Positions 28,346 through 36,475 are shown, counted from the first letter of the stretch. The stretch is DNA of 64,000 nucleotides from an uncultured Erythrobacter sp. (GCA_947502305.1 CANMZA010000002.1:186001-250000), one strand, 5' to 3'. Translations and numbers: made by a program. Notes: generated from the sequence alone by a model not told the origin.

Positions 28346-28347
28346 GC

Positions 28348-28716
28348 TTATTCCCCTTTCAAGGCGCGGTTGATCGTGTTGACCTTGCCCTGCACGAAAC
28401 TGAGCGTTGCAGAATAGGCGAGCGCGTTTTCGGCAAAAGCAACCTGCTCACGGCCAAGTTCAACCGTGTTGCCATCCATGCTGGGCATGGTTGCGCGCCG
28501 GTAGAGCAATTCGGGTTCGCTGGCGGCGGAGTAGCCTGCGCCGTTCTGCGCCGCGCGCCCTTGCGCGAGCCGTGCATCAAGCGCCGCGCCAAAATCCACA
28601 TCGCGGGCTTTGAAACCCGGCGTTGCAGCATTGGCGATGTTGGAGGCAAGCACGCCCATTCGCTGAGATCGCACTTCGAGTGCCGCGCCGTGGATGCCGA
28701 AGATTTGCTCGTTCAT
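28348..28716 (-). CDS. flgB: Flagellar proximal rod protein FlgB
   Basis: FlgB is the rod subunit next to FliE. The product of 122 residues begins MNEQIFGIHGAALEVRSQRM and has ASNIANAATPGFKARDVDFG, the rod signature. I chose the ATG at 28716 because AGAGGAG lies 11 bases upstream and the preceding in-frame residues do not resemble FlgB. It is the first gene of the flg-mot operon, about 90 bases downstream of a sigma-54 promoter. Confidence 0.94.
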   Translation of the reverse strand: MNEQIFGIHGAALEVRSQRMGVLASNIANAATPGFKARDVDFGAALDARLAQGRAAQNGAGYSAASEPELLYRRATMPSMDGNTVELGREQVAFAENALAYSATLSFVQGKVNTINRALKGE

Positions 28717-28805
28717 TGACCGGTTTGCTCCTCTGCTTGTGGACCTTTGGAAATTGGGGCCGATGTTCAGAAACACTGTTCATGTGCCGTGTTCGGATCA
28801 GATGA

Positions 28806-28821
28806 TGCAGCAAGCGTGCCA
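28806..28821 (-). promoter_or_regulatory. Sigma-54 promoter of the flgB operon
   Basis: Read on the minus strand the sequence is TGGCACGCTTGCTGCA. The -24 element TGGCAC is perfect and the GG-N10-GC spacing is exact; the -12 element is CTGC where TTGC is ideal. Transcription should start near 28795, giving an untranslated leader of about 80 bases before flgB. The FlbD-like protein is the expected activator. Confidence 0.75.
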
Positions 28822-29043
28822 AACGCGGTTTTCTGCGTGATTTTACGGGGAACTGCCCCGATTTGCCGGATTGCCAAGCGGCAGCGGCAATTGGTTGCAG
28901 TGCCGCGGCAAGGCCCTGCCCCCTTTCCTTCGTTTTGCGCGTTTTGATGGCTTAATTTCGCGGCGTCTTGGTCGTTCTGTTTGTCATTGGATCAGGCGCA
29001 TCGACGCGCCGATTGACGCCAGGCTACTCAGAGGGATGCAAAG
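28822..29043. other. Non-coding spacer between flgB promoter and mini-stator genes
   Basis: No gene is visible. The spacer holds a short hairpin CGGGG-AACTG-CCCCG at about 28846-28860 and a GC-rich patch with several GGCA/TGCC repeats near 28870-28915. I found only weak sigma-54-like sequences facing right (for example TTGGTTGCAGTGCCGC near 28890), not good enough to call a promoter. Confidence 0.5.
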
Positions 29044-29778
29044 TTGAACGACATGGCCAATGTTCTGAATTCTGGCGTGCTTGCATTCTTCGACCCCGGT
29101 GCGCTGGTGATTGTGCTTGCGGGTACAGCGCTTGCGACAACGGCGCGATGCGGTTGGCTCGATATGGGCACCGCGATCCGAGCATTTATCGGCCTGACCT
29201 CCGCCAATTTTGACGCGCACGCAAACCGCGCCGCCCTCGCGCGCAGTGTGCCGGAGATTAAACGTCGCGGGCATTTATGCGCCGATGCGCCCTTACCCCC
29301 CGATCGCGCCACCGCCGCAATGGTGAAAGCCTATTTGGTCAGCGGGTCTATCGAGGCACTCCACACCGCCGCGCGTGCGGAGCGTTCAACCCGCGAAATT
29401 GTGCGCGGGCAAGCGATGCGAGTGTTCGATTATGCTGGAGAGCAGGCACCGATATTCGGGCTGGTCGGAACTTTGTTCGCCATCACCCAGCTGAACCCGG
29501 CCGCCACCAGCAGCACGACAGAAGCCATGATGGGTGCGGTCGGCACCGCTGTCTTGTCCTCACTTTACGGAGTGCTCACAGCGCATTTGTTTTGCGTGCC
29601 GATTGCCGGAGCGATTGAGCGGCGCGGATTGCGCGAAGAAACGGCGCGCGGCGAATTGCTTGATTGGTTCGAAGCCGAACTGAGCGGAGAAAATGCCCGG
29701 GCGCAGGCCAAGGCTCTAGGAAAAATGACGGCCAAGGATCAGCAAGTCGCACTCGCCGCCTTGCAAGACGCGGCATGA
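29044..29778 (+). CDS. MotA/PomA-like stator channel protein, short form
   Basis: The 244-residue product resembles PomA/MotA but lacks their first membrane helix. It begins near the second, FFDPGALVIVLAGTALAT (about 15-32), which matches the D-P-x3-I-V-x2-G pattern of MotA-type proteins. A cytosolic domain follows, then APIFGLVGTLFAI at about 136-146 and the last helix GTAVLSSLYGVLTAHLFCV at about 167-185. These contain the Pro and Thr positions of proton-channel partners in the MotA/TolQ/ExbB superfamily. The TTG start is supported by AGAGGG eight bases upstream. It overlaps the next gene by 4 bp. A second, non-canonical stator or an energising channel is inferred; the standard motA is at 19,778. 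Confidence 0.75.
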   Translation: MNDMANVLNSGVLAFFDPGALVIVLAGTALATTARCGWLDMGTAIRAFIGLTSANFDAHANRAALARSVPEIKRRGHLCADAPLPPDRATAAMVKAYLVSGSIEALHTAARAERSTREIVRGQAMRVFDYAGEQAPIFGLVGTLFAITQLNPAATSSTTEAMMGAVGTAVLSSLYGVLTAHLFCVPIAGAIERRGLREETARGELLDWFEAELSGENARAQAKALGKMTAKDQQVALAALQDAA

Positions 29779-30215
29779 TTTCCGGCCGCGCGCCCAGCTG
29801 GCAATTGATTCTCGCTGATCTTGCCCTGATCCTGTTCCTGGTGACCCTATCCGCGCTCGCGAATGAGGCGGCGCATGAATCATCTGACGATCCGAGGAGT
29901 CCGGCCGACAGTGCAGATCGTCAACAGATCGCACCTCAAATCGCGGCATCTCAGGCGCTGTTTCGCCCTACCCCGCTTGGCCCGTCAATAGAAGAATGGT
30001 TGCGCGAGCAAAGCGCAGATCCGCGCGCGACGCTGACAATCTTTGCCCAGCATCAGGCCGCCGATGAAGCCGCCATTTGGGATCAAGCCCAAGCTCTCGC
30101 CAGCAATGCCGAATTGGCGGGGTTTGCAGTGCGGGTGGTGATAACGCAGGGGCAGGACAGCGATGTCTATGCCAGCCTCGCCTATGATGCGCCGGTTACG
30201 GTGGCTGCCGACTAG
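29775..30215 (+). CDS. MotB/ExbD-like partner without peptidoglycan-binding domain
   Basis: The 146-residue product has a short cytosolic start and one membrane helix, LILADLALILFLVTLSAL, at about residues 11-28. Asp15 is placed near the cytosolic end, as in MotB, TolR and ExbD. The remaining 115 residues would be periplasmic and show no OmpA-type peptidoglycan-binding motifs. The ATG overlaps the upstream MotA-like stop (ATGA), so the two are almost certainly made together. The pair looks like a reduced ion-driven motor unit. I do not recognise the periplasmic domain, and alternatives include a Tol/Exb-like energy transducer. Confidence 0.68.
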   Translation: MISGRAPSWQLILADLALILFLVTLSALANEAAHESSDDPRSPADSADRQQIAPQIAASQALFRPTPLGPSIEEWLREQSADPRATLTIFAQHQAADEAAIWDQAQALASNAELAGFAVRVVITQGQDSDVYASLAYDAPVTVAAD

Positions 30216-30267
30216 GCTCGATCGCGACTTGGTTGGCGCGTCGCCTTCAGCAATTGCCTAGCCGGTA

Positions 30268-31353
30268 TCAGACAGCAACAATCGTATTGCGGCCGGCATT
30301 TTTGGCATCATACAAAGCCTGATCCGCGCGGGCCAAAGCATCGCGCGCATCATCAACATTTTGCACTTCGGCAATGCCGCCAGAAAAGGTGATCTTGCCA
30401 AAAGGCTTGCCTGATTCGCGGTTGAACATGGTCTTCATCGCTTGCGCTCTGCGAATGCCATCAAGCTTTTCGAGCGCTTCTTCTTTGTTGAGGCCGTAAA
30501 ACAGCACCACAAATTCCTCACCGCCATGGCGCGCGACAAAACAATTGTCGCTGGCATTGCTGCTTAGTGTGTTGGCGATTGCGACCAATACGCGGTCGCC
30601 TGCATCATGGCCGTGCGTATCGTTGACTGATTTGAAATGATCGACATCACAAAACGCGACGCAAATCGGCTTGCCGCTCAATTGCGCTTGATGCGATGCC
30701 GCTGCGAGCCTGCGTTCAAACGCGCGGCGATTGGGCAAGCGGGTAAGGTGATCGACATCCGCCTCGATGCGGGCTTTTGCTAGGCTGGCGCGCAGCTGAT
30801 CGGTTTCGGCTTGGCTGCGCTCCATCGCGTTTTCAACCTGGCCGATCCTTTCGAGCATGGCCCGCGATAGGTCAATCACACGTTCCACTTCACCGCGAGT
30901 TCTACCGGCGCTTGATGTATCCTGAGATCCCGGCTCCGCAGCCCCCGATTCCATCGCTTCCAATTGCGCAGCCATCGCGCCGCGTTGCTCGGTCGTTTCG
31001 TCCTGAGCCGATTTCGCCGTCTGCGCGAAACGCATCAACGAATATTCCATCTTGTCCATCAAGCGCTCAAGTTCGCTCATCCGCTCCCCTGTTTCGGGGT
31101 CAAGGCGGGTCACCGTATCTAGCCAGCGCTGATCAATCGGCTCACCCGAAATTTCGCGGGCGACAAAGGCTTTCGCCAAAGGCGCGTTTGATCCCGACAA
31201 AGCGGTGCCGATTGTCGCAAGATTGGTGCCGCTCACATTGAGATCATGCTTTACGATGAAGTCTCTGATCCGCTCCAGCAACTCCAAACGCGCCATTTCT
31301 GCTCTGGAAATCGGCAGCGTTTCAGCGGATTGGAGATTGGCCTTGGGTTGCAT
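30268..31353 (-). CDS. Diguanylate cyclase (GGDEF domain)
   Basis: The enzyme makes cyclic di-GMP from two GTP. The product of 361 residues has a C-terminal GGDEF domain at about 195-360, with DVDHFKSVNDTHGHDAGDRV and the active-site GGEEF in ARHGGEEFVVLF. The RxxD product-inhibition site expected nine to six residues upstream is SDNC here, so feedback inhibition through that site is absent. The N-terminal 90 residues form an unrecognised domain, followed by a charged, coiled-coil-like stretch. I chose the ATG at 31353 (MQPKANLQ), with GGGAA upstream. It lies inside the flagellar region and probably influences motility or the motile-sessile switch. Confidence 0.92.
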   Translation of the reverse strand: MQPKANLQSAETLPISRAEMARLELLERIRDFIVKHDLNVSGTNLATIGTALSGSNAPLAKAFVAREISGEPIDQRWLDTVTRLDPETGERMSELERLMDKMEYSLMRFAQTAKSAQDETTEQRGAMAAQLEAMESGAAEPGSQDTSSAGRTRGEVERVIDLSRAMLERIGQVENAMERSQAETDQLRASLAKARIEADVDHLTRLPNRRAFERRLAAASHQAQLSGKPICVAFCDVDHFKSVNDTHGHDAGDRVLVAIANTLSSNASDNCFVARHGGEEFVVLFYGLNKEEALEKLDGIRRAQAMKTMFNRESGKPFGKITFSGGIAEVQNVDDARDALARADQALYDAKNAGRNTIVAV

Positions 31354-31566
31354 TGATATTTCCCGTGAAACGAAAGGTGGCGGCAAGGTGTTTGTAGAGT
31401 TCGCCTATAGCTTTGGCCTTAAATTGCGCCTCCGCCGCCCCTGATAGGAACACGTAGTTTGCGCGGGAAAGGGCGACTTTTATCCAAACACTTTGCCCCT
31501 GCACACTGCTGCCACTTGCCGCTGCCTGATGCCCAGTTCCGCGCGACCTCATGCGAAATGCGTATT

Positions 31567-31582
31567 TGGCACAAGCTTTGCT
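31567..31582 (+). promoter_or_regulatory. Sigma-54 promoter of flgA
   Basis: The sequence TGGCACAAGCTTTGCT matches the full sigma-54 consensus (TGGCAC, five bases, TTGC) with exact GG-N10-GC spacing. Transcription should start near 31593, about 26 bases before the flgA ATG. Confidence 0.88.
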
Positions 31583-31618
31583 TAATCAGGATCGACAATT
31601 GTCCTCAGGAGAAATTGC

Positions 31619-32185
31619 ATGACCCAATATGAAACCCACCGGCGGCTGGAACTGCGCGTCTTAATCACCGCTTTAGTGCTGATTTGTATGCCGCTCTTTG
31701 CGGTGACCGCGACGGCACAGCAAACCGGCGCCAGTTCGAACCTTGGCGCGGGCGGCGTGACCGACCCAGCGCAGATTGACCGCGCTGTCACAGAATTTAC
31801 CGGCGTCCCGATTGGCGAGATTGGCGGCGCACGTGTCCCGGCGGATCGGCGTCTGAGGCTATCGGCCTGCGCCGCACCACTGGGCGTGTCTTGGCACGGG
31901 CAAAGCCGCTCCACCGTGCAAGTCGCCTGCGCGGGGCCCGAAAGCTGGCGCATTTTCATCGCCACCCGGCCCGCTCCGCAAAGCGCAGTGGCCGCCGCAA
32001 TTGTAAGCCGCGGCGACCCGATCACAGTGGTCGTGCGCGGACGCGGATTTACGGTCCAGCAAACCGGAGAGGCCATGGATGGCGGCAGCGTTGGTGATTG
32101 GATCGCCATCCGGACAGCCCGTGACACAGCGCCTATTCGCGCCCGCATAGAGCGCCCCGGAATGGCCGTGATCCCCGCCAGCTGA
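31619..32185 (+). CDS. flgA: P-ring assembly chaperone FlgA
   Basis: FlgA is a periplasmic chaperone needed to polymerise FlgI. The 188-residue product has a signal peptide (about residues 1-34, ending ATAQQ) and a C-terminal SAF-type domain with PITVVVRGRGFTVQQTGEAM and GDWIAIRTARDTAPIRARI, which is diagnostic. An AGGAG site precedes the ATG by eight bases. It lies apart from flgI, which is common in alphaproteobacteria, and has its own sigma-54 promoter. Confidence 0.93.
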   Translation: MTQYETHRRLELRVLITALVLICMPLFAVTATAQQTGASSNLGAGGVTDPAQIDRAVTEFTGVPIGEIGGARVPADRRLRLSACAAPLGVSWHGQSRSTVQVACAGPESWRIFIATRPAPQSAVAAAIVSRGDPITVVVRGRGFTVQQTGEAMDGGSVGDWIAIRTARDTAPIRARIERPGMAVIPAS

Positions 32186-32345
32186 TCTGCGGCTGAGGCA
32201 GCCAGCTTGACGCCCCAATGACCGGGGATCGATCAAGAGGGGTAGCGTAAGAATGGCCGGAGGTTGCCAGAATTTTTGAGCCCACCTCTTAAACATCAAC
32301 GCAAACTGCCGTTCAGCTTACCATGACACGCCAAGGAGACGCGCA

Positions 32346-32684
32346 ATGCCCTCTTTCGAATTGAACAGATTACAGGCGGTGACAGGGGCGAGAGCGCTGT
32401 CTGACACCGACCGAATGACACAAGGTTTAGCTGGAGGCGCGGCCGATAAATCGCGCACCGCTTTATCAGAGACAGGCGCAGCAAAACCCGCAGGTGGTGG
32501 CGTTTCGCTAAGCATAGGATCGGCGTTGCCCGCTGAGGAAATCAGCACGGCCAAACCACCGATCGATAGCGACCGGATCAGCTTGATCCGCGATGCTCTG
32601 CGCGAGGGGAGTTACCCTTTGGTACCAGTCAAGATCGCCGATGCGATTATCGCTGCGCAATTGAGCTTTGAGATTGAAAGATAA
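32346..32684 (+). CDS. flgM: Anti-sigma-28 factor FlgM
   Basis: FlgM binds FliA until it is exported through the finished hook. The 112-residue product has a disordered N-terminal half and the sigma-binding C-terminal pattern DSDRISLIRDALREGSYPL then KIADAIIAAQL. AAGGAG precedes the ATG by seven bases. It is followed by flgN after nine bases, and fliA is encoded in the next operon, giving a complete checkpoint. Confidence 0.9.
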   Translation: MPSFELNRLQAVTGARALSDTDRMTQGLAGGAADKSRTALSETGAAKPAGGGVSLSIGSALPAEEISTAKPPIDSDRISLIRDALREGSYPLVPVKIADAIIAAQLSFEIER

Positions 32685-32692
32685 GCCTCTTT

Positions 32693-33088
32693 ATGACCGC
32701 ACCTCAACACCATCACGATGCCGCACACGTCCCCGCGCAAATCGATATTTCGGCTGGCGACCTTACCGGCAATTTGCGGCAAATGATTGCCGTGCTGGAA
32801 CAAGAGCGGCAAGCGCTTGCCACATTGGATGCCGATGAGCTGTTCGAAGCTTCGCACCGAAAACAGGCCTTGTGCGACACGATGCAGCCCTTTGGCGCCG
32901 ATGCTCTCGACCCGCAAACCCGCGATCTGGCCAAGACGGCGCAGGCGCTGAACGATGTGAACCGCCGAGTTCGCAACTTGCTCGCCGCCAATGTCTCCGC
33001 GCGGCTTGAGGCTTTGGGATCAACCCAGCACACCTATCATGCCGCGCCCAATCTGAATGGCACGCCGGTCACTGCGGCCCTGACATAG
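32693..33088 (+). CDS. flgN: Flagellar chaperone FlgN-like
   Basis: FlgN is the export chaperone of FlgK and FlgL. The 131-residue product is mostly helical with heptad-like spacing (MIAVLEQERQALATLDADEL, then AQALNDVNRRVRNLLAANV), and its C-terminus resembles FlgN proteins. Family conservation is low, so the position right after flgM is important support. It begins with a His-rich stretch (QHHHDAAH). Confidence 0.8.
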   Translation: MTAPQHHHDAAHVPAQIDISAGDLTGNLRQMIAVLEQERQALATLDADELFEASHRKQALCDTMQPFGADALDPQTRDLAKTAQALNDVNRRVRNLLAANVSARLEALGSTQHTYHAAPNLNGTPVTAALT

Positions 33089-33118
33089 GCCGCGTATGAC
33101 TACTTAAAGCGGCTATTC

Positions 33119-33134
33119 TGGCACGCCGCTTGCT
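33119..33134 (+). promoter_or_regulatory. Sigma-54 promoter of the transglycosylase-flhA-fliA operon
   Basis: TGGCACGCCGCTTGCT matches the sigma-54 consensus at both elements with exact GG-N10-GC spacing. Transcription should begin near 33145, which allows either the ATG at 33162 or the GTG at 33207 as the first start codon. It places fliA, the late-gene sigma factor, under sigma-54 control. Confidence 0.85.
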
Positions 33135-33161
33135 CCTCTTTGCTGACTGTACGCGCTCGCA

Positions 33162-34340
33162 ATGATGCGGGGCGCAAGAGACGCAGCAGCAAGGCAGGCA
33201 CGCAAAGTGAATGATCAACCGATCCCAACCGGCGCAATCCGCTCTTCATTTGATCGCGCGGCTCAGGCGCATGACGCGGCCCGCACGCGCGGCGTAGGTC
33301 AGCCCCATAATGCGCCGCATTCTGCGCCTTTGGGCGCATCGCGCCAAATTGCTTCTCCCGCCAGCGTTCAAGCGCCTCCCACTGTCGAACAGGCGATCGC
33401 CAATGCCTCGCGCCAGACCAGCGTCGATTTCGATTTCCTGATCGCTCAGGCGCAAGTGGAATCGGCCATGAACCCAGAAGCGCGCGCACGCACTTCGAGC
33501 GCGACAGGCCTTTACCAATTTATCGAAAGCACTTGGCTCGGCACGATGCAGCGTCACGGGGAACGGTTTGGGCTAGGCAATGTCGCCGCCCAGATCAGCA
33601 CGACCAGCGGCGGCAACGCCTATGTCGCGGACCCCTCAACTCGGCAAGCGATCTTGGAAATGCGCAATGATCCTGAGATTGCGTCCTTGATGGCGGCCGG
33701 TTTGGCAGAGGATAATCGCGCGCATTTGGCGCCGATCCTTGGCCGTCAGCCAGAGCATAATGAATTGTACCTCGCGCATTTCCTAGGCGCGGGCGGCGCT
33801 GGGCGGTTTTTGTCAGAGATGGCGCAAAACCCCGACCAATCTGCTGCCAGCCTGTTTCGCCGACCCGCCGCAGCAAACCGCCCGGTTTTCTTTGAGCGCA
33901 ATGGAAGCCCGCGCAGTTTAGCGGGCGTTATGGATTACCTGTCTGGCAAGCTGGAGCGCGCACGCGCAAATGCGCCAACGACACTGCCGCAAGGCTATCC
34001 GGGGCAATTCACACAAAGCTATTCTCCCAGTTACAGCGCCGCGCCGCTGGCGCCGCCTGCTTACGCTGCTCAGCCAGCGTCTCCGCCAGTAACGCCGCCG
34101 CCTTATGTGATCGCGGATGAAGGAGTGTTTGGACCGCAAAATCCGCCGGTTCTAACCGGGCGTGCGCGTCTAACAATTTCGGCAAGCCCCCCGCTGAGCC
34201 TAGCGCCTACCTCCAATTCCGGTCCGCGCGGCTCCATGTCGGGCCTGTTGCAAAGCACCTTTGCTGAGGCAGGTTCAGGAAGCCAATCCAACGGACAAAT
34301 CCAACGCGCCTATAACCAGCTTAGGGCGCTGGGTCTTTGA
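33162..34340 (+). CDS. Lytic transglycosylase, SltF-type flagellar muramidase
   Basis: The 392-residue product has a SLT-type transglycosylase domain at about residues 75-230. It shows FLIAQAQVESAMNPEARA with the catalytic Glu, ATGLYQFIESTWLGTM and LYLAHFLGAGGAGRFL. A long Pro/Ala-rich tail follows (about 270-340). No signal peptide is evident, as in flagellum-exported muramidases. With FlgJ reduced to its rod-binding half at 22,979, this enzyme probably opens peptidoglycan for the rod. The start may be the ATG at 33162 or the GTG at 33207; both lie downstream of the sigma-54 start point. It overlaps flhA by 4 bp. Confidence 0.87.
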   Translation: MMRGARDAAARQARKVNDQPIPTGAIRSSFDRAAQAHDAARTRGVGQPHNAPHSAPLGASRQIASPASVQAPPTVEQAIANASRQTSVDFDFLIAQAQVESAMNPEARARTSSATGLYQFIESTWLGTMQRHGERFGLGNVAAQISTTSGGNAYVADPSTRQAILEMRNDPEIASLMAAGLAEDNRAHLAPILGRQPEHNELYLAHFLGAGGAGRFLSEMAQNPDQSAASLFRRPAAANRPVFFERNGSPRSLAGVMDYLSGKLERARANAPTTLPQGYPGQFTQSYSPSYSAAPLAPPAYAAQPASPPVTPPPYVIADEGVFGPQNPPVLTGRARLTISASPPLSLAPTSNSGPRGSMSGLLQSTFAEAGSGSQSNGQIQRAYNQLRALGL

Positions 34341-36475
34341 GCGCGCTGATGCCAGTTAAAGGCTCTGTGATTGATCGCTTGCGCGGTGCCCCGGCGGCTA
34401 TGGTGCTGCCGTTCGGCATTTTCGCGCTGTTTGTCCTGTTCGTCCTGCCGATCCCGCCACTGCTGCTCGATATCTTCTTTGTTCTGAATATCGCCATTGC
34501 GTTTTCCGTCCTTATGGTGGCGCTGAACGCGCAAAAACCGCTCGATTTCTCCTCCTTCCCCAGCGTGCTCCTATTCGCCACCTTGCTCAGGCTGGCGCTG
34601 AATGTTGCCTCCACCCGGATTGTGCTGGTTAAGGGGCATGAGGGCGGCAATGCGGCGGGCGACATTATCGCCAGTTTCAGTCAGTTCTTGGTTGGCGGCA
34701 ATTTTGCCGTTGGCCTGTTTGTTTTTGCGATTTTGCTGATCATCAACATGATCGTCATCACCAAAGGCGCAGGCCGCGTTTCAGAGGTCTCCGCCCGGTT
34801 TGTGCTCGATGCCTTGCCCGGCAAGCAAATGGCGATTGATGCCGATATTGCCGCCGGATTGATCACCGCAGACGAAGCCCGCGAACGCCGCCGCGAAGTC
34901 ACAGTTGAAGCTGATTTCTATGGCTCGATGGATGGCGCCTCTAAATTTGTGAAAGGCGACGCGGTTGCGGCGCTGCTGATTTTGGGCGTCAATATCATTG
35001 CCGGTTTCGCGCTGGGCATGATCAGTCACGGCCTGTCTGCTGCTGAATCGGGTGAACTTTACATCACGCTGGCTGTGGGTGACGCTTTGGTGGCTCAGGT
35101 CCCCGCTTTGCTGCTCTCCATTGCCGCCGCCGCGATTGTTACCCGCGTTTCGGATACGCGCGATCTGGCGGGGCAGATCGGCGGTCAGTTTTCCGATCCG
35201 CGCGGATGGTTGCCGGTTGCCGCGATCCTTGGCGCGATTGGCGCAGTGCCTGCCATGCCGCAAATGATTTTCCTTCCCGCCGCCGCGATAGCCGGCGCGC
35301 TCTGGTGGCATTTGCGCAGCAAAGCAGCGCAGCCGATTGTCGATGACACGCCCGAAGAAGTGATCCCGCCTGACCGGATTGATATTGCTGATGTGTCGGA
35401 TCAGACCTTGGTAACGTTGGAGCTAGGCTACGGCCTCGTGCATCTCGTTGATGAAGCGAAAGGCGCGCCGCTGATGACTCGTATCACCGGCATTCGCAAA
35501 CAGCTTTCGCGCGATCTTGGTTTTGTCTTGCCGCAATTTCGCATCCGCGATTCCTTGGATGCGGGCGCGAATGAATACCGCGTCACTTTGGGCGGATTGG
35601 TGATCGTCCAGGGCACCGCCAAACCGGGCAGGTTGCTAGCCATCGATACGGGCGAAGTGCGCATGGGTCACGGCGTCACGGGCGAGGCGACCCGCGATCC
35701 GAGCTTTGATTGTCCAGCCCTATGGATTGATCCCGGCGCACGCGATCATGCTGTGTCCGAAGGGTTCCTGACCGTCGACCCCAGCACCGTCATCGCCACT
35801 CATGCCAATCAAGAATTGCTCGCAGCGAGCCATCAATTGTTGGGGCCAGAGGAGGTGCGCGCCCTGATCGACGACCTCAAAGACCGCGCGCCCGCCCTAA
35901 TCGAAGCGGTCCACCCGGACCCGCTGAGCCTCGCTGCGCTCACCCGTATTTTCCGCGCTTTGATCGCGGACGGCATCGCGCTCAGCCACCCGCAACCTTT
36001 GATGACCAGCCTCGCGCTCGCCTTGCAAAGGACGCAGGATTTTGACGCCTTGATCGATGCAGTGCGCGCCGATCTGGGTGCGCGTCTGATCGCCCGGATT
36101 TGTGAGCCGGGGGAACGGCTGCAGGTCGTGACGCTCGATGCCAGCCTTGAAAGCGCGATCCTTGGCGGGATGGTCGATCCGGCCAGTGGTCAGCCCCTGA
36201 TAGAGCCAGATTGCGGCAATATGATCGCCGCGCGGATCAGCGAATATATCGAGGAACGCGGCACGGCGCTCGCTCTGATCGTTCAGCCGCCAGCCCGCCG
36301 GGCGTTGGCCGGATTGCTGCGCCAACGTGCGAGCCGCTGCCAAGTGCTGTCGATCAATGAATTGCCCGCAACGCAGCCGGTCGAAGTCGTCGGTGTGATT
36401 GGCACGCAAGAACCACAGCAATTGGGCGCGCCAGAAATGCCTGAGGGCGCATCAGGGGGAGCAATGGCCGCATGA
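34337..36475 (+). CDS. flhA: Flagellar export gate protein FlhA
   Basis: FlhA is the large export gate ring. The 712-residue product has about eight N-terminal membrane helices, and the conserved cytoplasmic loop segment AGRVSEVSARFVLDALPGKQ is easily seen, as is FYGSMDGASKFVKGDAVA. The C-terminal cytosolic domain (about 350-690) docks chaperones. The TTG at 34337 overlaps the previous stop in TTGA; the ATG at 34349 is the alternative. Length is normal for FlhA. Confidence 0.97.
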   Translation: MSALMPVKGSVIDRLRGAPAAMVLPFGIFALFVLFVLPIPPLLLDIFFVLNIAIAFSVLMVALNAQKPLDFSSFPSVLLFATLLRLALNVASTRIVLVKGHEGGNAAGDIIASFSQFLVGGNFAVGLFVFAILLIINMIVITKGAGRVSEVSARFVLDALPGKQMAIDADIAAGLITADEARERRREVTVEADFYGSMDGASKFVKGDAVAALLILGVNIIAGFALGMISHGLSAAESGELYITLAVGDALVAQVPALLLSIAAAAIVTRVSDTRDLAGQIGGQFSDPRGWLPVAAILGAIGAVPAMPQMIFLPAAAIAGALWWHLRSKAAQPIVDDTPEEVIPPDRIDIADVSDQTLVTLELGYGLVHLVDEAKGAPLMTRITGIRKQLSRDLGFVLPQFRIRDSLDAGANEYRVTLGGLVIVQGTAKPGRLLAIDTGEVRMGHGVTGEATRDPSFDCPALWIDPGARDHAVSEGFLTVDPSTVIATHANQELLAASHQLLGPEEVRALIDDLKDRAPALIEAVHPDPLSLAALTRIFRALIADGIALSHPQPLMTSLALALQRTQDFDALIDAVRADLGARLIARICEPGERLQVVTLDASLESAILGGMVDPASGQPLIEPDCGNMIAARISEYIEERGTALALIVQPPARRALAGLLRQRASRCQVLSINELPATQPVEVVGVIGTQEPQQLGAPEMPEGASGGAMAA

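Noticed and set aside
32252..32268. TGGCCGGAGGTTGCC upstream of flgM as a sigma-54 promoter
   Set aside because: Spacing between GG and GC is nine, not ten, and the -24 element is poor.
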